The notes: generated from the sequence alone by a model not told the origin. A stretch of DNA of 64,000 nt from Sphingomonas sp. LY54 (GCF_035594035.1 NZ_CP141588.1:1633501-1697500), one strand, 5' to 3'. Counted from the first letter of the stretch, positions 1-10,644 are shown. Numbers and translations: made by a program.

Positions 1-350
1 GACGATTTGGACCAGCCCATGTCGACCTGCATGCCCGGCCCCTCCATCCCGCTGGTGCGGCAGGCGGCGATATGGCTCCAACCCGATTCGGCGGCGGCGT
101 TGCGGCCGGCCACCGTCCGCCAGTCGGCGACGGAGAGGCAGAAGCCGGAGGCGCGACGGAAAAGCAGGGAATCATCCGCGGGCGGCGTCGTCGGCCAGGC
201 GATCTCGGGGAGCTGCGCCGCCGTCTCGAAGCGGGCAATCATCCCCTCCTTCCATTCGGCGCGCTGCAACTGCCAGATTCCGAGGCCGATCATCACCGCG
301 ACCGCCGCCGCGACGATCAGGGTCGGCAGTAGCGGCAGGCGCAGCCTCAT
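1..350 (-). CDS. SURF1 family cytochrome oxidase assembly protein (partial, N-terminal part)
   Basis: The first 116 codons of a gene running off the left edge. SURF1 proteins sit in the cytoplasmic membrane and help insert heme a into subunit I of cytochrome c oxidase. The reading frame opens with a membrane segment (about residues 5-25) followed directly by the hallmark GIWQLQRAEWKE, which begins the periplasmic domain of the family. It is the last gene of the oxidase cluster on this strand, downstream of subunit III and separated from it by a hairpin terminator, so it may be transcribed partly independently. The C-terminal half and second membrane helix lie outside the window. Family call is firm; completeness cannot be judged. 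Confidence 0.9.
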   Translation of the reverse strand, partial: MRLRLPLLPTLIVAAAVAVMIGLGIWQLQRAEWKEGMIARFETAAQLPEIAWPTTPPADDSLLFRRASGFCLSVADWRTVAGRNAAAESGWSHIAACRTSGMEGPGMQVDMGWSKS

Positions 351-410
351 GACCGGACCTGGCGGTCGCGTGTGGCGTGGAGGGAAGGGAGCTGATGGGT
401 CATCAAAAAG

Positions 411-440
411 AAGGGGCGCCTCGCGGCGCCCCTTTTTTTT
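411..440. terminator. Bidirectional-looking Rho-independent terminator between ctaE and the SURF1 gene
   Basis: An 8-bp perfect stem GGGGCGCC/GGCGCCCC (413-420 with 425-432) with loop TCGC. It is followed by eight T on the plus strand, and by TTCTTTTT when read on the minus strand. It lies immediately after the subunit III stop codon, so its likely role is to end or reduce transcription of the oxidase operon before SURF1. Confidence 0.8.
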
Positions 441-441
441 C

Positions 442-1257
442 TTAGTGGAACTCGGCGCCCCAGCCGCCCCACACGTAGATCGCCAGGAACAGGAACAGCC
501 ACACCACGTCGACGAAGTGCCAGTACCAGGCCGCCGCTTCGAAGCCGAAATGCTGCTTCGGCGTGAAGTCGCCACGATAGGAGCGGACCAGGCAGACGAT
601 CAGGAAGATCGTTCCGATCAGCACGTGGAAGCCGTGGAAGCCGGTCGCCATGTAGAAGGCCGAGGTGTAGATGTTGTCGCCGAAGCCGAACGGCGCCACC
701 GAATATTCATAGGCCTGGATCGCGCTGAACAGGACGCCGAGGCCGATCGTCGCCCACAGGCCCTTGATCAGGCCGTCGCGGTCGCCGTTGATCAGCGAGT
801 GGTGCGCCCACGTCACCGTCGTGCCCGAGCAGAGCAGGATCAGGGTGTTGAGCAAAGGATAGCCGAACGGATTGAGGACGACCATGTCCTTGGGCGGCCA
901 CACGCCGCCGATCGATTCGACCGGCGAGGGGAACAGCGCCGCGTTGAAATAGGCCCAGAACCAGGCGACGAAGAACATCACTTCCGAGGCGATGAACAGG
1001 ATCATGCCGTAGCGCAGGTGAAGCTGGACGATCGGGGTGTGATCGCCGGAATTGGCTTCACGGACGACGTCGGCCCACCAGCTGAACATCGTGAACAGGA
1101 CCGCGATCACGCCGGCGAAGAAGACCGCGCCGCCAAATTCCTGATCGTGCATCCACATGACGCCGCCGACGGCCATTGCCAGCGCCGAGAAGCTGCCCAC
1201 CAGGGGCCACGGGCTCGGCGGCAGAATGTGATAGTCGTGATTTTTCGCTCCGGCCAT
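442..1257 (-). CDS. ctaE: Cytochrome c oxidase subunit III
   Basis: Integral membrane subunit III of the aa3-type oxidase, which stabilises the subunit I active site and supports proton uptake. The 271 residues match the usual length and carry seven predicted helices. Typical family stretches are visible: [16 protein letters not shown] near residue 60, [18 protein letters not shown] near 90, [15 protein letters not shown] near 200, and the C-terminal [14 protein letters not shown]. The start follows AGAGGACA eight bases upstream. It is separated by 95 bases from ctaG; that gap contains a 14-base palindrome CCGTCCGCGGACGG (1323-1336). It is the last structural gene before the terminator at 411-440. 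Confidence 0.97.
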   Translation of the reverse strand: MAGAKNHDYHILPPSPWPLVGSFSALAMAVGGVMWMHDQEFGGAVFFAGVIAVLFTMFSWWADVVREANSGDHTPIVQLHLRYGMILFIASEVMFFVAWFWAYFNAALFPSPVESIGGVWPPKDMVVLNPFGYPLLNTLILLCSGTTVTWAHHSLINGDRDGLIKGLWATIGLGVLFSAIQAYEYSVAPFGFGDNIYTSAFYMATGFHGFHVLIGTIFLIVCLVRSYRGDFTPKQHFGFEAAAWYWHFVDVVWLFLFLAIYVWGGWGAEFH

Positions 1258-1322
1258 CGATCGTGTCCTCTAATCCCTGTTCGTAAGGCCGGGCTGGGAC
1301 CGGCCGGAAGGTCAATGTCGTT

Positions 1323-1336
1323 CCGTCCGCGGACGG
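1323..1336. repeat. Perfect palindrome in the ctaG-ctaE spacer
   Basis: The 14-base palindrome CCGTCCGCGGACGG lies in the 95-base gap between ctaG and ctaE. In the transcript it could fold as a small hairpin between cistrons. There is no T-run, so it is not a canonical terminator. An operator or a processing site is possible, but nothing else in the sequence decides between these. Confidence 0.4.
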
Positions 1337-1352
1337 GTGATTGCTAGCCCCT

Positions 1353-1913
1353 CTAGCTTTGCTCGCCGGAGGAATCCACCTCGTAAAAAGTGTAGCTCAG
1401 CGTGATCTCTTCGATCTTGGCGTCGACTGGATTCTCGAGAATCTTGGGATCGACGAAAAAGACCACCGGCATCCGCATTTCCTCACCCGGCTTCAGCACC
1501 TGCTCGGTGAAGCAGAAGCACTGGATCTTGGTGAAATACTGGCCGGCCTGGGTCGGCGTCACGTTGAAGCTCGCCGTGCCCTTGACCGGCTTATCGGAGA
1601 GGTTCCTGGCCGTGTAGAAAGCCATGTTGCGCGCGCCGACGGCAACGCGCTGGACGTGCTTCTCGGGCTTGAACTCCCAGGGAAGGCCGGGGGTCACGTT
1701 GGCGTCGAAGCGGACGTTAACGAGCTTGCCGACGACCGCGCCCGGCGCTTCGGCGCCGACATTCTTCATCGTCGTGCCGCCGAAGCCGGTGACCTGGCAG
1801 AAGATGCGGTAGAGCGGCACCGCCGCGAAGGCGAGGCCGACCATGGCAAGGGCGACCAGGGCGAAGATCACGCCGGTGCGGCCATTCTTGCGGGCGAGAG
1901 TGGTGGTGGTCAT
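1353..1913 (-). CDS. ctaG: Cytochrome c oxidase assembly protein CtaG (Cox11 type)
   Basis: Membrane-anchored copper chaperone that supplies CuB to subunit I. The 186 residues contain a short cytoplasmic N-terminus, one membrane helix (about residues 14-36), and a periplasmic immunoglobulin-like domain. That domain carries the copper-binding motif KIQCFCFTEQ (CxCF) and the family ending PVVFFVDP...EITLSYTFYEV. The ATG overlaps the stop of the small upstream ORF (ATGA), which implies translational coupling. It is placed, as in other alphaproteobacteria, between the heme O synthase and subunit III. Confidence 0.96.
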   Translation of the reverse strand: MTTTTLARKNGRTGVIFALVALAMVGLAFAAVPLYRIFCQVTGFGGTTMKNVGAEAPGAVVGKLVNVRFDANVTPGLPWEFKPEKHVQRVAVGARNMAFYTARNLSDKPVKGTASFNVTPTQAGQYFTKIQCFCFTEQVLKPGEEMRMPVVFFVDPKILENPVDAKIEEITLSYTFYEVDSSGEQS

Positions 1914-2059
1914 TGGTTCACGCTCATCTTGGCGATCGTGATGGCGAACATCAGCACGACGAAGATGCCGAGCAGCACCGCCATCACTGTGGCGCGGCTC
2001 CGTTGCCGCGCGCGAATTTCGTCATCGCTCGGCGGCGTCGGATCGTTCTGGGGGATCAT
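1910..2059 (-). CDS. Small single-span membrane protein, CoxF-like (49 aa)
   Basis: A 49-residue ORF wedged between ctaB and ctaG with four-base overlaps on both sides: its ATG overlaps the ctaB TGA and its TGA overlaps the ctaG ATG. It has a charged, proline-containing N-terminus ([14 protein letters not shown]) and one hydrophobic helix ([19 protein letters not shown]). A small membrane protein at this place is a recurring feature of alphaproteobacterial oxidase operons, where it has been called CoxF. Its biochemical role is not established. The overlaps and position argue strongly that it is translated and belongs to oxidase assembly. Confidence 0.8.
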   Translation of the reverse strand: MIPQNDPTPPSDDEIRARQRSRATVMAVLLGIFVVLMFAITIAKMSVNQ

Positions 2060-2967
2060 GCGAGCAGCCACCGATCGAGTACGAGGGCGCCGAAAACGGC
2101 GAAAAGATAGACGATGGAGTAAGCGAACAGCCGCTTCTCCGGCTTCATCCCCGCCGGCTCCGTGGCGCGGTTGGCGAGGACCTGCAGCGACATTACCACG
2201 AAGGCCAGGCTGAGACAGACAGCGGAAACCCCGTAGATGCCGCCGGTGAGACCGAGAGGCCAGGGCGCGACCGCCGCCGCGGCCATCGGCAGTGTGTAGA
2301 GCGCGATCTGCTGGCGCGTCACCGTCGGCCCGGAAACGACCGGCAGCATCGGCACGCCGGCATTGGCGTAGTCGGTGCGCACGAACAGCGACAGCGCCCA
2401 GAAATGCGGCGGCGTCCACAGGAAGATCAGGGTGAACAGGAGCAGCGGGAGCAGAGTTACGTCGCCGGTCACCGCCGCCCAGCCGATCACCGGCGGGAAG
2501 GCGCCCGCGGCGCCGCCGATCACGATGTTCTGCGGGGTGCGGCGCTTCAGCCAGACGGTGTAGACGAGCACGTAGAACAGGATCGAGACCGCCAGCACCG
2601 TCGCGGCGAGCCAGTTGGTGGCGACGCCCATCAGCAGCACCGAGAAGACGCCGAGGCCGACGCCGAAATGGAGCGCCGACTGGCGGTCCATGCGCCCGGC
2701 GGGCAGCGGACGGTTGGCGGTGCGCCGCATCAACGCGTCGATATCGGCTTCATACCATTGGTTCAAAGCGGCGGCGGCGCCGGCGCCGAGCGCGATGCAG
2801 AGGATCGCGGTGAAAGCCAGGACGGGGTGGATCGCGGCCGGCGCGGCCAGCAGCCCGCACAGGCCGGTGAACACGACGAGGGTCATCACGCGCGGCTTGG
2901 TGAGCGCAACGAAATCGCGCCAGTCGGCGGTCAGGCTTTGGCTCTGGGGCATTACGTTCGTCGTCAT
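2056..2967 (-). CDS. ctaB: Protoheme IX farnesyltransferase (heme O synthase)
   Basis: Converts protoheme to heme O using farnesyl diphosphate, the first step towards heme A. The 303-residue polytopic membrane protein carries the prenyltransferase signature [15 protein letters not shown], with two acidic residues spaced for Mg-diphosphate binding, and the second conserved loop [18 protein letters not shown] start it at ATG 2967, which gives a normal length and a short cytoplasmic leader; an in-frame start at 3012 would add 15 atypical residues. Its stop overlaps the next small ORF. It follows ctaD after a gap containing a strong hairpin. Confidence 0.95.
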   Translation of the reverse strand: MTTNVMPQSQSLTADWRDFVALTKPRVMTLVVFTGLCGLLAAPAAIHPVLAFTAILCIALGAGAAAALNQWYEADIDALMRRTANRPLPAGRMDRQSALHFGVGLGVFSVLLMGVATNWLAATVLAVSILFYVLVYTVWLKRRTPQNIVIGGAAGAFPPVIGWAAVTGDVTLLPLLLFTLIFLWTPPHFWALSLFVRTDYANAGVPMLPVVSGPTVTRQQIALYTLPMAAAAVAPWPLGLTGGIYGVSAVCLSLAFVVMSLQVLANRATEPAGMKPEKRLFAYSIVYLFAVFGALVLDRWLLA

Positions 2968-3068
2968 AGCATCTGTTCCGGCAACCCGCCCGCTTAAAAG
3001 GATGCCCACCAAAGCCGGGCTTTGATGGGAACGCTCCGGCCGGGAAAGGCCATCATTCTGGATCGTGA

Positions 3069-3098
3069 GGGCCGGGATCTGCGTGCAGCTCCCGGCCC
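3069..3098 (-). promoter_or_regulatory. Stem-loop between ctaD and ctaB
   Basis: On the minus strand a 9-bp stem GGGCCGGGA/TCCCGGCCC encloses a loop with an inner CTGC/GCAG pairing, about 11 bases after the ctaD stop. No T-run follows, so it is not a classical terminator. A stabilising or processing hairpin that keeps the structural subunits more abundant than the assembly factors would fit, but that is inference. Confidence 0.5.
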
Positions 3099-3109
3099 TT
3101 ACGAAAGGG

Positions 3110-4777
<1,668 letters not shown>

Positions 4778-4791
4778 CTATCGCCTCTTTC

Positions 4792-5910
4792 TCAATTCTC
4801 GGTAGCGGCCTGGGCGACGATCGGCGCCTTGGCAGCGGCGTCGACGACATTGGCCGGTTCCGGGCTCGCCGCACCGGCCGTGTCAGCGCCCGGGTTCGTG
4901 ATCGGCGAATTCTGCGTCGCGTCCGAAGAGGTCGGTGCGACCGCACCCGGCATCGTGCCACCCTTCGAGCTGACCCAGGCGGCGAACTGCGCCGGCGAGA
5001 CGACCTCGACTGCGATCGGCATGTAGGCATGGCGGGCGCCGCAAAGCTCGTAGCACTGGCCGTAATAGACGCCCGGCTTGTCGACCTTGAACCAGGTCTC
5101 GTTGAGGCGACCCGGCACGGCGTCCATCTTCACCCAGAAAGCGGGAACGCCGAACGAGTGAATGACGTCGTTGGAAGTGACGATCACCTTCACGGTCGCG
5201 CCGGCCGGAACGACCATGCGCTCGTCGACCGCGAGCAGGCGGGGCTCGCCGCGCGCGGCGGCGTCCTCGTCCGACAGGCCGTTCGAGACGATCTCGAAGT
5301 CGCCGTTATCCGGATACTGGTAGGTCCAATACCACTGGTTGCCGATCACCTTGACGGTGAGGTCGGCCTTGGGCGGCGAATATTGGTTGGCGAGCAGCCG
5401 GATCGACGGCACCGCGATGATGACGAGGATGATGACCGGAACGAGCGTCCAGATCACCTCGATCAAAGTGTTGTGCGTGGTCCGCGACGGAACCGGATTG
5501 GCCGCCCGGCGGTAGCGAATGATCACGTAGATCATCAGCAGCAGGACGAAGATCGTGATCACCGTGATCGTCGGCAGCAGCACCATATCGTGGAACCAGG
5601 CCGCTTCCTCGCCGATCGGCGTGAACTGGTCCTGGAGGCCCATGCGACCGTCGGGCTGGCCGACGCCCGGGATCGGGGCGGCGCGGCTGGCAAGCTCGGC
5701 GGACTGGGCGACGGTGGCATCGCTCGGGGCTTCGCCGCCGCTCGCGAGCTGGGGCGGCGACATTTCCTGCGGCTGCGCCGGCAGCTCGGCCTGGGGCTGA
5801 GCCGGAAGCTCCGCCTTCGGCTGCGCGGTTACGGTGTCCTGCGCGAACGCCGCGGCAGGCGAAAGGCCGAGCGCAACGGCGACGGCAAGTGTCTTTATCA
5901 GAGTCTTCAT
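4792..5910 (-). CDS. ctaC: Cytochrome c oxidase subunit II with CuA centre
   Basis: Receives electrons from cytochrome c through the binuclear CuA site. The 372-residue protein starts with a cleavable signal peptide ending AFAQ, then a linker with two exact AELPAQPQ repeats. Two membrane helices follow (around residues 90-115 and 130-160), then a cupredoxin domain carrying the complete CuA loop CYELCGARHAYM and the aromatic patch QWYWTYQYP. A disordered Ala/Pro/Thr-rich tail of about 60 residues follows the cupredoxin domain; both extensions make it longer than minimal subunit II. It is the first gene of the operon, divergent from pyrE. Confidence 0.98.
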   Translation of the reverse strand: MKTLIKTLAVAVALGLSPAAAFAQDTVTAQPKAELPAQPQAELPAQPQEMSPPQLASGGEAPSDATVAQSAELASRAAPIPGVGQPDGRMGLQDQFTPIGEEAAWFHDMVLLPTITVITIFVLLLMIYVIIRYRRAANPVPSRTTHNTLIEVIWTLVPVIILVIIAVPSIRLLANQYSPPKADLTVKVIGNQWYWTYQYPDNGDFEIVSNGLSDEDAAARGEPRLLAVDERMVVPAGATVKVIVTSNDVIHSFGVPAFWVKMDAVPGRLNETWFKVDKPGVYYGQCYELCGARHAYMPIAVEVVSPAQFAAWVSSKGGTMPGAVAPTSSDATQNSPITNPGADTAGAASPEPANVVDAAAKAPIVAQAATEN

Positions 5911-6090
5911 CTAAACCCCTTGGGCCCGTCCGGGAGGATCGGGATGGATTCGGTCGCGAGTAGGTAAATCGCGGCGCTTATAGGTGGGGTATGCGCGCGC
6001 CTCAACCCCGACGAAGTTTTTACGGTAGCTTGATGCGCGGTGAACGGCAGCCTATCTGGCGACAAGCCCTATCAAGGACCGGACAAGAGC
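5911..6090. promoter_or_regulatory. Divergent promoter region between ctaC and pyrE
   Basis: A 180-base gap separating the start of the oxidase operon from pyrE. It must hold promoters for both directions. No sequence close to a sigma-70 consensus stands out in this GC-rich stretch. A plausible pyrE ribosome-binding site AAGGA lies at 6074-6078, 12 bases before the ATG. Confidence 0.5.
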
Positions 6091-6675
6091 ATGAGTGAAG
6101 ACGAGATTCTGGCGGAATTCCGCGCCGCGGACGCGTTGCTGGAGGGGCATTTCATCCTCTCCTCCGGTCTTCACAGCCCTCGCTATCTGCAGTGCGCGCG
6201 CGTTCTCGCCGATCCGATGCGTGCCGCCCGGCTCGCCTCCGCGCTCGCCGCAACGATGCCGCGCGACATCCGCTCGGCCATCGAGATCGTCGTCTCCCCG
6301 GCCATGGGCGGCGTCATCGCCGGCCACGAAATGGGCCGGGCGCTGGGCGTCGAGGCGATCTTCGTCGAACGCCCGACCGGCACGTTCGAGCTGCGCCGCG
6401 GCTTCCGGCTGAAGCCGGGCCAGAAGGTGCTGCTGATGGAGGATGTGGTGACAACCGGCCTCAGTTCGCGCGAAGCGATGAAGGCGGTCGAGGAAGCCGG
6501 CGGCGAAGTCATCGCCGCGGCGGCTTTGGTCGATCGCTCGAGCGGCACGGCCGATTTCGGCGTGCCCTTCTTCCCGCTGGTCAGCATCGCGGTGCCGACC
6601 TTCGAGCCCGACCAACTGCCGCCCGAGCTCGCCGGCATTCCGGCCGAGAAGCCCGGGAGCCGGAAGGCGGCGTGA
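6091..6675 (+). CDS. pyrE: Orotate phosphoribosyltransferase
   Basis: Makes orotidine 5'-monophosphate from orotate and PRPP in de novo pyrimidine synthesis. The 194 residues show the type I phosphoribosyltransferase PRPP loop [14 protein letters not shown], preceded by [17 protein letters not shown] and the catalytic loop region [14 protein letters not shown] use the ATG at 6091 ([10 protein letters not shown]) because the family begins there; the frame remains open upstream to 6040. It is first in a run of five genes joined by four-base overlaps. Confidence 0.95.
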   Translation: MSEDEILAEFRAADALLEGHFILSSGLHSPRYLQCARVLADPMRAARLASALAATMPRDIRSAIEIVVSPAMGGVIAGHEMGRALGVEAIFVERPTGTFELRRGFRLKPGQKVLLMEDVVTTGLSSREAMKAVEEAGGEVIAAAALVDRSSGTADFGVPFFPLVSIAVPTFEPDQLPPELAGIPAEKPGSRKAA

Positions 6676-7403
6676 CCGGCGCGATCCGCCTCGGCGTCAA
6701 TATCGACCATGTGGCGACGATCAGGAACGCGCGTGGCGGAGAGCATCCCGATCCCGTCCGCGCAGCCTTCGCCGCCGCCGCCGCCGGAGCCGACGGCATC
6801 ACCGCGCACCTCCGCGAGGACAGGCGCCACATCACCGACGCCGACATCGACCGACTGATGGCGCGGCTGGAGATTCCGCTGAACCTCGAAATGGCGGCGA
6901 CGCCCGAAATGCTCGAGATCGCGCTCCGCCACCGCCCGCACGCGGCCTGTATCGTCCCCGAGAAGCGCGAGGAGCGCACCACCGAGGGCGGGCTCGACGC
7001 CGCCGGCCACCTCGACACGCTCGCGCCGATGGTGACGCAACTGGGCGAGGCCGGCATCCGCGTCAGCCTCTTCATCGAGCCCGACCCGGCCCAGGTCGAG
7101 GCGGCGATCCGGTTGAAGGCGCCGGTGGTCGAGTTCCACACCGGCCGCTACGCCCACCGCCAGGGGGCCGCGCGCGCCGAGGAATTGCGCCGCATCGCCG
7201 ACGCCGCGGCGCTGGCCGTCAAGAACGGCATCGAGCCCCACGCCGGCCACGGCCTCACCTTCGACAATGTCGCCCCGGTCGCCGCCATCCCGCAGATCGT
7301 CGAGCTCAACATCGGCCATTTCCTGATCGGCGAGGCGATCTTCACCGGGCTTGAGGAAAGCGTGACGCGCATGCGCGCGCTGATGAACGAGGCGCGCGGG
7401 TGA
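6672..7403 (+). CDS. pdxJ: Pyridoxine 5'-phosphate synthase
   Basis: Condenses 1-deoxy-xylulose 5-phosphate with 3-amino-2-oxopropyl phosphate in the DXP-dependent vitamin B6 pathway. The 243-residue TIM barrel shows the family stretches [16 protein letters not shown] at the N-terminus, [17 protein letters not shown] mid-protein, EFHTGRYA and [11 protein letters not shown], and ends with [14 protein letters not shown]. Translation starts at GTG 6672, overlapping the pyrE stop as GTGA. The pdxJ-acpS neighbourhood is common in proteobacteria. Confidence 0.97.
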   Translation: MTGAIRLGVNIDHVATIRNARGGEHPDPVRAAFAAAAAGADGITAHLREDRRHITDADIDRLMARLEIPLNLEMAATPEMLEIALRHRPHAACIVPEKREERTTEGGLDAAGHLDTLAPMVTQLGEAGIRVSLFIEPDPAQVEAAIRLKAPVVEFHTGRYAHRQGAARAEELRRIADAAALAVKNGIEPHAGHGLTFDNVAPVAAIPQIVELNIGHFLIGEAIFTGLEESVTRMRALMNEARG

Positions 7404-7813
7404 TCGTCGGCATCGGCTCCGACCTCTGCAACATCGAACGGATCCAGAATTCGCTCGACCGCTTCGGCGAGCGTTTCATCGCCCGCGTCTTCACCGACAT
7501 CGAGCGCGCCAAGGCCGAGGGGCGGCCGTTCACCCGCGCCGGCACCTACGCCAAGCGCTTCGCCGCCAAGGAGGCTTTCTCCAAGGCGGTCGGCACCGGC
7601 TTCAAGCGCGGCGTGTTCATGAAGGATATAGGCGTCGTGAACCAAGCTTCCGGCGCACCTACGCTCGCCCTCACCGGCGGCGCCAAAGAGAGACTTGACG
7701 CAATCATGCCGGAAGGCCACGCCGCTGTTGTTCATTTGACGATGACCGACGATCATCCCTGGGCCCAGGCGTTCGTCATCATCACCGCCGTTCGGAAGGA
7801 ATCCCTGAGGTGA
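7400..7813 (+). CDS. acpS: Holo-[acyl-carrier-protein] synthase
   Basis: Transfers 4'-phosphopantetheine from CoA to apo-acyl carrier protein. The 137-residue protein has the two metal-binding signatures [12 protein letters not shown] at the N-terminus and [15 protein letters not shown] near residue 55, giving the Asp and Glu Mg ligands. The GTG start at 7400 overlaps the pdxJ stop, and its own stop overlaps the lepB start, so translation of the cluster looks coupled. It links phospholipid/fatty-acid supply to the downstream signal peptidase only by position, not by pathway. Confidence 0.96.
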   Translation: MIVGIGSDLCNIERIQNSLDRFGERFIARVFTDIERAKAEGRPFTRAGTYAKRFAAKEAFSKAVGTGFKRGVFMKDIGVVNQASGAPTLALTGGAKERLDAIMPEGHAAVVHLTMTDDHPWAQAFVIITAVRKESLR

Positions 7814-8682
7814 ACGCCACCGATCCGGCAATCGCGAAAGAAACCGAAGAGACCATGGCGACGAAAAAGGGCGGCACCGACTGGTGGGGCGAGGTGAAGG
7901 CCATCTTCTGGCTGGTACTGGCCGTGCTCGCGTTCCACAGCTTCATCGCCAAGCCCTTCTACATTCCGTCGGAATCGATGATGCCGGTGCTGCTGAAGGG
8001 CGACCGGCTGGTGGTGACCAAATATCCCTATGGCTGGTCGTGGGTGAGCCCCAGCTTCCACATCATGCCGCCGACCGAGGGGCGCCTGTTCGGCTCGCTG
8101 CCCGAGCGCGGCGACATCGTCATCGTCACCCCGCCGGGCCAGAAGGCCGATTATATCAAGCGCGTCATCGGCCTCCCCGGCGACACGCTCGAGATGATCG
8201 ACGGCCAGCTCATTATCAACGGCAAACCGGTGAAGCGCGAGGCGCGGCCGGCGACGGTGATCCCGATCGACGAGAACGTCCCCTGCTTCCCCGACGAGTT
8301 CGCGGACGCCCGCGTCACCGCCGCGAACGGCGAGGCTTTCTGCCGGCTTCCGGTCTTCCGCGAGACGCTGCCCAACGGCGTCTATTACGACACGATCGAC
8401 CTCGGCTATTCGCCGGTCGACGATTTCGCCAAGATCACCATTCCCGCCGATCACGTCTTCCTGATGGGCGACAATCGCGACAAATCGGCCGACAGCCGCG
8501 TCGACCTCGCCCAGCAGGGCCTCGGCGGCCCCGTGCCGGTCGAGAATATCGGCGGCCGCGCCGAGTTCATCACCTTCTCGCTCGACGGCTCGTCGGAATA
8601 TCTCAACCCGATCAGCTGGTTCACCGCCCTGCGCGGCGGCCGAGCGGGCACCTCGCTCCAGCCCGAGAAGGTCGCCCAGTGA
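7810..8682 (+). CDS. lepB: Signal peptidase I
   Basis: Membrane protease that removes signal peptides from Sec- and Tat-exported proteins. The 290-residue protein has one N-terminal membrane helix (about residues 30-48), the catalytic Ser56 in IPSESMMP, and the general-base Lys117 in [12 protein letters not shown]. It also has the C-terminal [11 protein letters not shown] box. Start is GTG at 7810, overlapping the acpS stop; the alternative ATG at codon 16 is possible. A two-cysteine segment (residues about 158 and 178) could form a periplasmic disulfide. Confidence 0.97.
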   Translation: MNATDPAIAKETEETMATKKGGTDWWGEVKAIFWLVLAVLAFHSFIAKPFYIPSESMMPVLLKGDRLVVTKYPYGWSWVSPSFHIMPPTEGRLFGSLPERGDIVIVTPPGQKADYIKRVIGLPGDTLEMIDGQLIINGKPVKREARPATVIPIDENVPCFPDEFADARVTAANGEAFCRLPVFRETLPNGVYYDTIDLGYSPVDDFAKITIPADHVFLMGDNRDKSADSRVDLAQQGLGGPVPVENIGGRAEFITFSLDGSSEYLNPISWFTALRGGRAGTSLQPEKVAQ

Positions 8683-9749
8683 GCGAGGCGGCCGAGCCCC
8701 ACGTCGAGAAAAGGGGCCCGACCGAATTCCGCGATCCGCTCGTCCGCGACGAGCTCAAGAAGGCGAGCGTGTGGCTGGGCCTCGCGGTCGGCATCTACCT
8801 CGTCGCCTTGCTCGCCCAGCCGCTGCTGCTGATCTTCGCCGGCATCGTCTTCGCCTCGATGCTCGACGGCGGCACCCGTCTGCTCGGCCGGGTCCTGCCG
8901 ATCCCACGCGGCTGGCGCCTGTTGATGGTGACGCTGGCGGGCGTCGGCTTCATCGTCTGGACCTTCGTGTTCGCCGGCTGGGAGCTGGTCGCGCAGGCCG
9001 AGGAGCTGCGCGAGACCGTCACGCGCCAGGCCAACCGCGTCCTTGCTTGGGCTAATCGGCTCGGCCTCGTCCAGGGCGGCGTGCAGATCGACCAGCTCAG
9101 CCAGCAGATCATGGGAACGCTCGGCCGTCTCACCTCGGCGGTCGGCAGCGCCGTCGGCGCGGTCACTTCGATGATCATGATCTTCGTGATCGGCATCTTC
9201 CTCGCCGCCGAGCCGCGCATCTACGAGCGCGGCGTCGCCTGGATGCTGCCGATGCGCAACCGCGACGGCTTTTACCGCACCGCCGCCCAGATGGGCTTCA
9301 CGCTGCGCCGCCTGATGGCCGGTCGCCTGATCGGAATGGCCGTCGAAGGCGTCGGCACATGGCTCCTGCTCTGGGTCGGCGGCGTGCCGATGGCCGCCTT
9401 GCTCGGCATCCTCACCGGCCTGCTCGCCTTCATCCCCAATATCGGCGCGATCATTTCGGGCGTGCTGATCATCCTCGCTGGCTTCAGCCAGGGCGTCGAC
9501 GCCGGCCTGTGGGCGATCGGCGTCTATCTGGTGGTGCAGACCGTCGACGGCTACCTGATTGTCCCCTACGTCGCCCGCAAGACGGTCGACCTCGCCCCGG
9601 CCCTGGTGCTCGGCGCGCAGCTCCTGCTCGGCGCCCTGTTCGGCCTGGTCGGCCTTGCGCTTGCCGATCCGATCGTGGCGATGATCAAGGCCGCGCTCGA
9701 GCAGCGCTCCAGCGACGACGCCGATCGGGCGGCCGTGGCCGAACCATAA
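8679..9749 (+). CDS. AI-2E family transporter (PerM/UPF0118)
   Basis: A 356-residue polytopic membrane protein of the AI-2E/PerM family, whose characterised members include quorum-signal exporters and Na+/H+ antiporters; substrate cannot be told from sequence. Visible features are paired helices at the N-terminus (VWLGLAVGIYLVALLAQPLLL), a central amphipathic region (residues about 100-150), and the conserved block GILTGLLAFIPNIGAIISG, followed by DGYLIVPYVARKTVDLAPAL. It starts at GTG 8679 overlapping the lepB stop, and it is the last gene of the cluster. Confidence 0.9.
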   Translation: MSEAAEPHVEKRGPTEFRDPLVRDELKKASVWLGLAVGIYLVALLAQPLLLIFAGIVFASMLDGGTRLLGRVLPIPRGWRLLMVTLAGVGFIVWTFVFAGWELVAQAEELRETVTRQANRVLAWANRLGLVQGGVQIDQLSQQIMGTLGRLTSAVGSAVGAVTSMIMIFVIGIFLAAEPRIYERGVAWMLPMRNRDGFYRTAAQMGFTLRRLMAGRLIGMAVEGVGTWLLLWVGGVPMAALLGILTGLLAFIPNIGAIISGVLIILAGFSQGVDAGLWAIGVYLVVQTVDGYLIVPYVARKTVDLAPALVLGAQLLLGALFGLVGLALADPIVAMIKAALEQRSSDDADRAAVAEP

Positions 9750-9750
9750 G

Positions 9751-9777
9751 AAAAGGCCCCGGCTTTGGACCGGGGCC
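9751..9777. terminator. Terminator shared by convergent AI-2E transporter and FKBP genes
   Basis: An 8-bp stem GGCCCCGG/CCGGGGCC with a 7-base loop lies between the two convergent stop codons. Read on the minus strand it is followed by TTTTCTT, a good fit to a Rho-independent terminator for the FKBP gene. The plus-strand tail is weaker. Confidence 0.7.
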
Positions 9778-9804
9778 TGCTGTAATTTTCCGATTGTCTC
9801 GGCG

Positions 9805-10365
9805 TTACTGCTGCGGCGGAGCGCCCATGCCGCCCATCTGCGCGGCGGCGCCCGGGGCAACGTCCACCAGCGTGACGTCGAAGTCGAGCACGGCGTCGGG
9901 CGGGATCACCCCGCCGCCGGCGCCGGCCGGGCCATAGGCCAGGTCCGAGGGGATCCAGAGGCGGTACTTCGCCCCCTTCTTCATCAGCATCAGCGCCTCG
10001 GTCCAGCCCGGGATTACGCCCGAGACGGGGAGCGGCACCGGCCCGCCCTGCTTGGCACTGGCATCGAAGACGGTCCCGTCCAGCAGGCGGCCTTCATATT
10101 CGACCAGCACCATGTCCTGGGGCCCGGGGACGATGCCCGAGCCCGGCTCGATCACCTGATATTGCAGGCCCGAGGGAGTCGTGACGACGCCGCTGCGCTT
10201 GGCGTTCGAGGCGAGGAAGGCGGCGGGGTTGCCCATCGCGACCTGGTCCTTGGTGCCCGCCCAGGCGGTGACGCCTGCGACCAGCGCCAGTCCGCCGAGC
10301 CCGATCCACAGCTTCGTGACGGAGCCCTTCTTGATCGAGCGAATCGGAACGGCGGTGACGGACAT
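9805..10365 (-). CDS. FKBP-type peptidyl-prolyl cis-trans isomerase, membrane anchored
   Basis: Catalyses proline isomerisation, probably assisting folding in the periplasm. The 186 residues comprise a short cytoplasmic segment, one membrane helix (about residues 19-37), a spacer, and an FKBP domain. The domain shows the pattern SGLQYQVIEPGSG, VEYEGRLLDGTVFDAS, VIPGWTEALMLMKKG, and WIPSDLAYGPAGAGGVIPP-like loop. A Met/Gly/Pro-rich tail follows. It lies 72 bases downstream of rpsU on the same strand, behind a terminator-like hairpin. Confidence 0.94.
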   Translation of the reverse strand: MSVTAVPIRSIKKGSVTKLWIGLGGLALVAGVTAWAGTKDQVAMGNPAAFLASNAKRSGVVTTPSGLQYQVIEPGSGIVPGPQDMVLVEYEGRLLDGTVFDASAKQGGPVPLPVSGVIPGWTEALMLMKKGAKYRLWIPSDLAYGPAGAGGGVIPPDAVLDFDVTLVDVAPGAAAQMGGMGAPPQQ

Positions 10366-10384
10366 GGGAGGACCCTCGGCAGAT

Positions 10385-10414
10385 GAAGAAACGGCGGCGA
10401 TGCTATCGCCGCCG
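10385..10414 (-). terminator. Terminator after rpsU
   Basis: On the minus strand a perfect 10-bp stem CGGCGGCGAT/ATCGCCGCCG with a 3-base loop is followed by TTTCTT. It sits 23 bases after the rpsU stop and 20 bases before the FKBP start, so the two genes are probably separated transcriptionally at least in part. Confidence 0.65.
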
Positions 10415-10437
10415 CATCGTTCGGAAGCAAGCGCCGC

Positions 10438-10644
10438 TTAGCGGACGCCGTCGCGCTCCATCCGCTTGCGCTCCAGCTTGCGGGCGCGGCGCACGGCGGC
10501 AGCACGCTCACGCGCGCGCTTTTCCGAGGGCTTCTCGTAATGACGACGGAGCTTCATCTCGCGATAGACGCCTTCACGCTGCAGCTTCTTCTTGAGCGCT
10601 CGCAGCGCCTGGTCGACATTATTGTCGCGAACGATGATTTGCAT
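10438..10644 (-). CDS. rpsU: 30S ribosomal protein S21
   Basis: Small-subunit ribosomal protein near the anti-Shine-Dalgarno end of 16S rRNA, needed for efficient initiation. The 68-residue, Arg/Lys-rich sequence matches the family from [20 protein letters not shown] to [20 protein letters not shown]. The ATG is preceded by GGAGAG. The 210 bases upstream contain an AT-rich block (10707-10730) likely to carry the promoter. Confidence 0.98.
   Translation of the reverse strand: MQIIVRDNNVDQALRALKKKLQREGVYREMKLRRHYEKPSEKRARERAAAVRRARKLERKRMERDGVR

Noticed and set aside
5770..5825. Short direct repeat in the ctaC signal region
   Set aside because: It is an in-frame duplication encoding AELPAQPQ twice in a disordered linker, so it is a coding repeat rather than a mobile or regulatory element.
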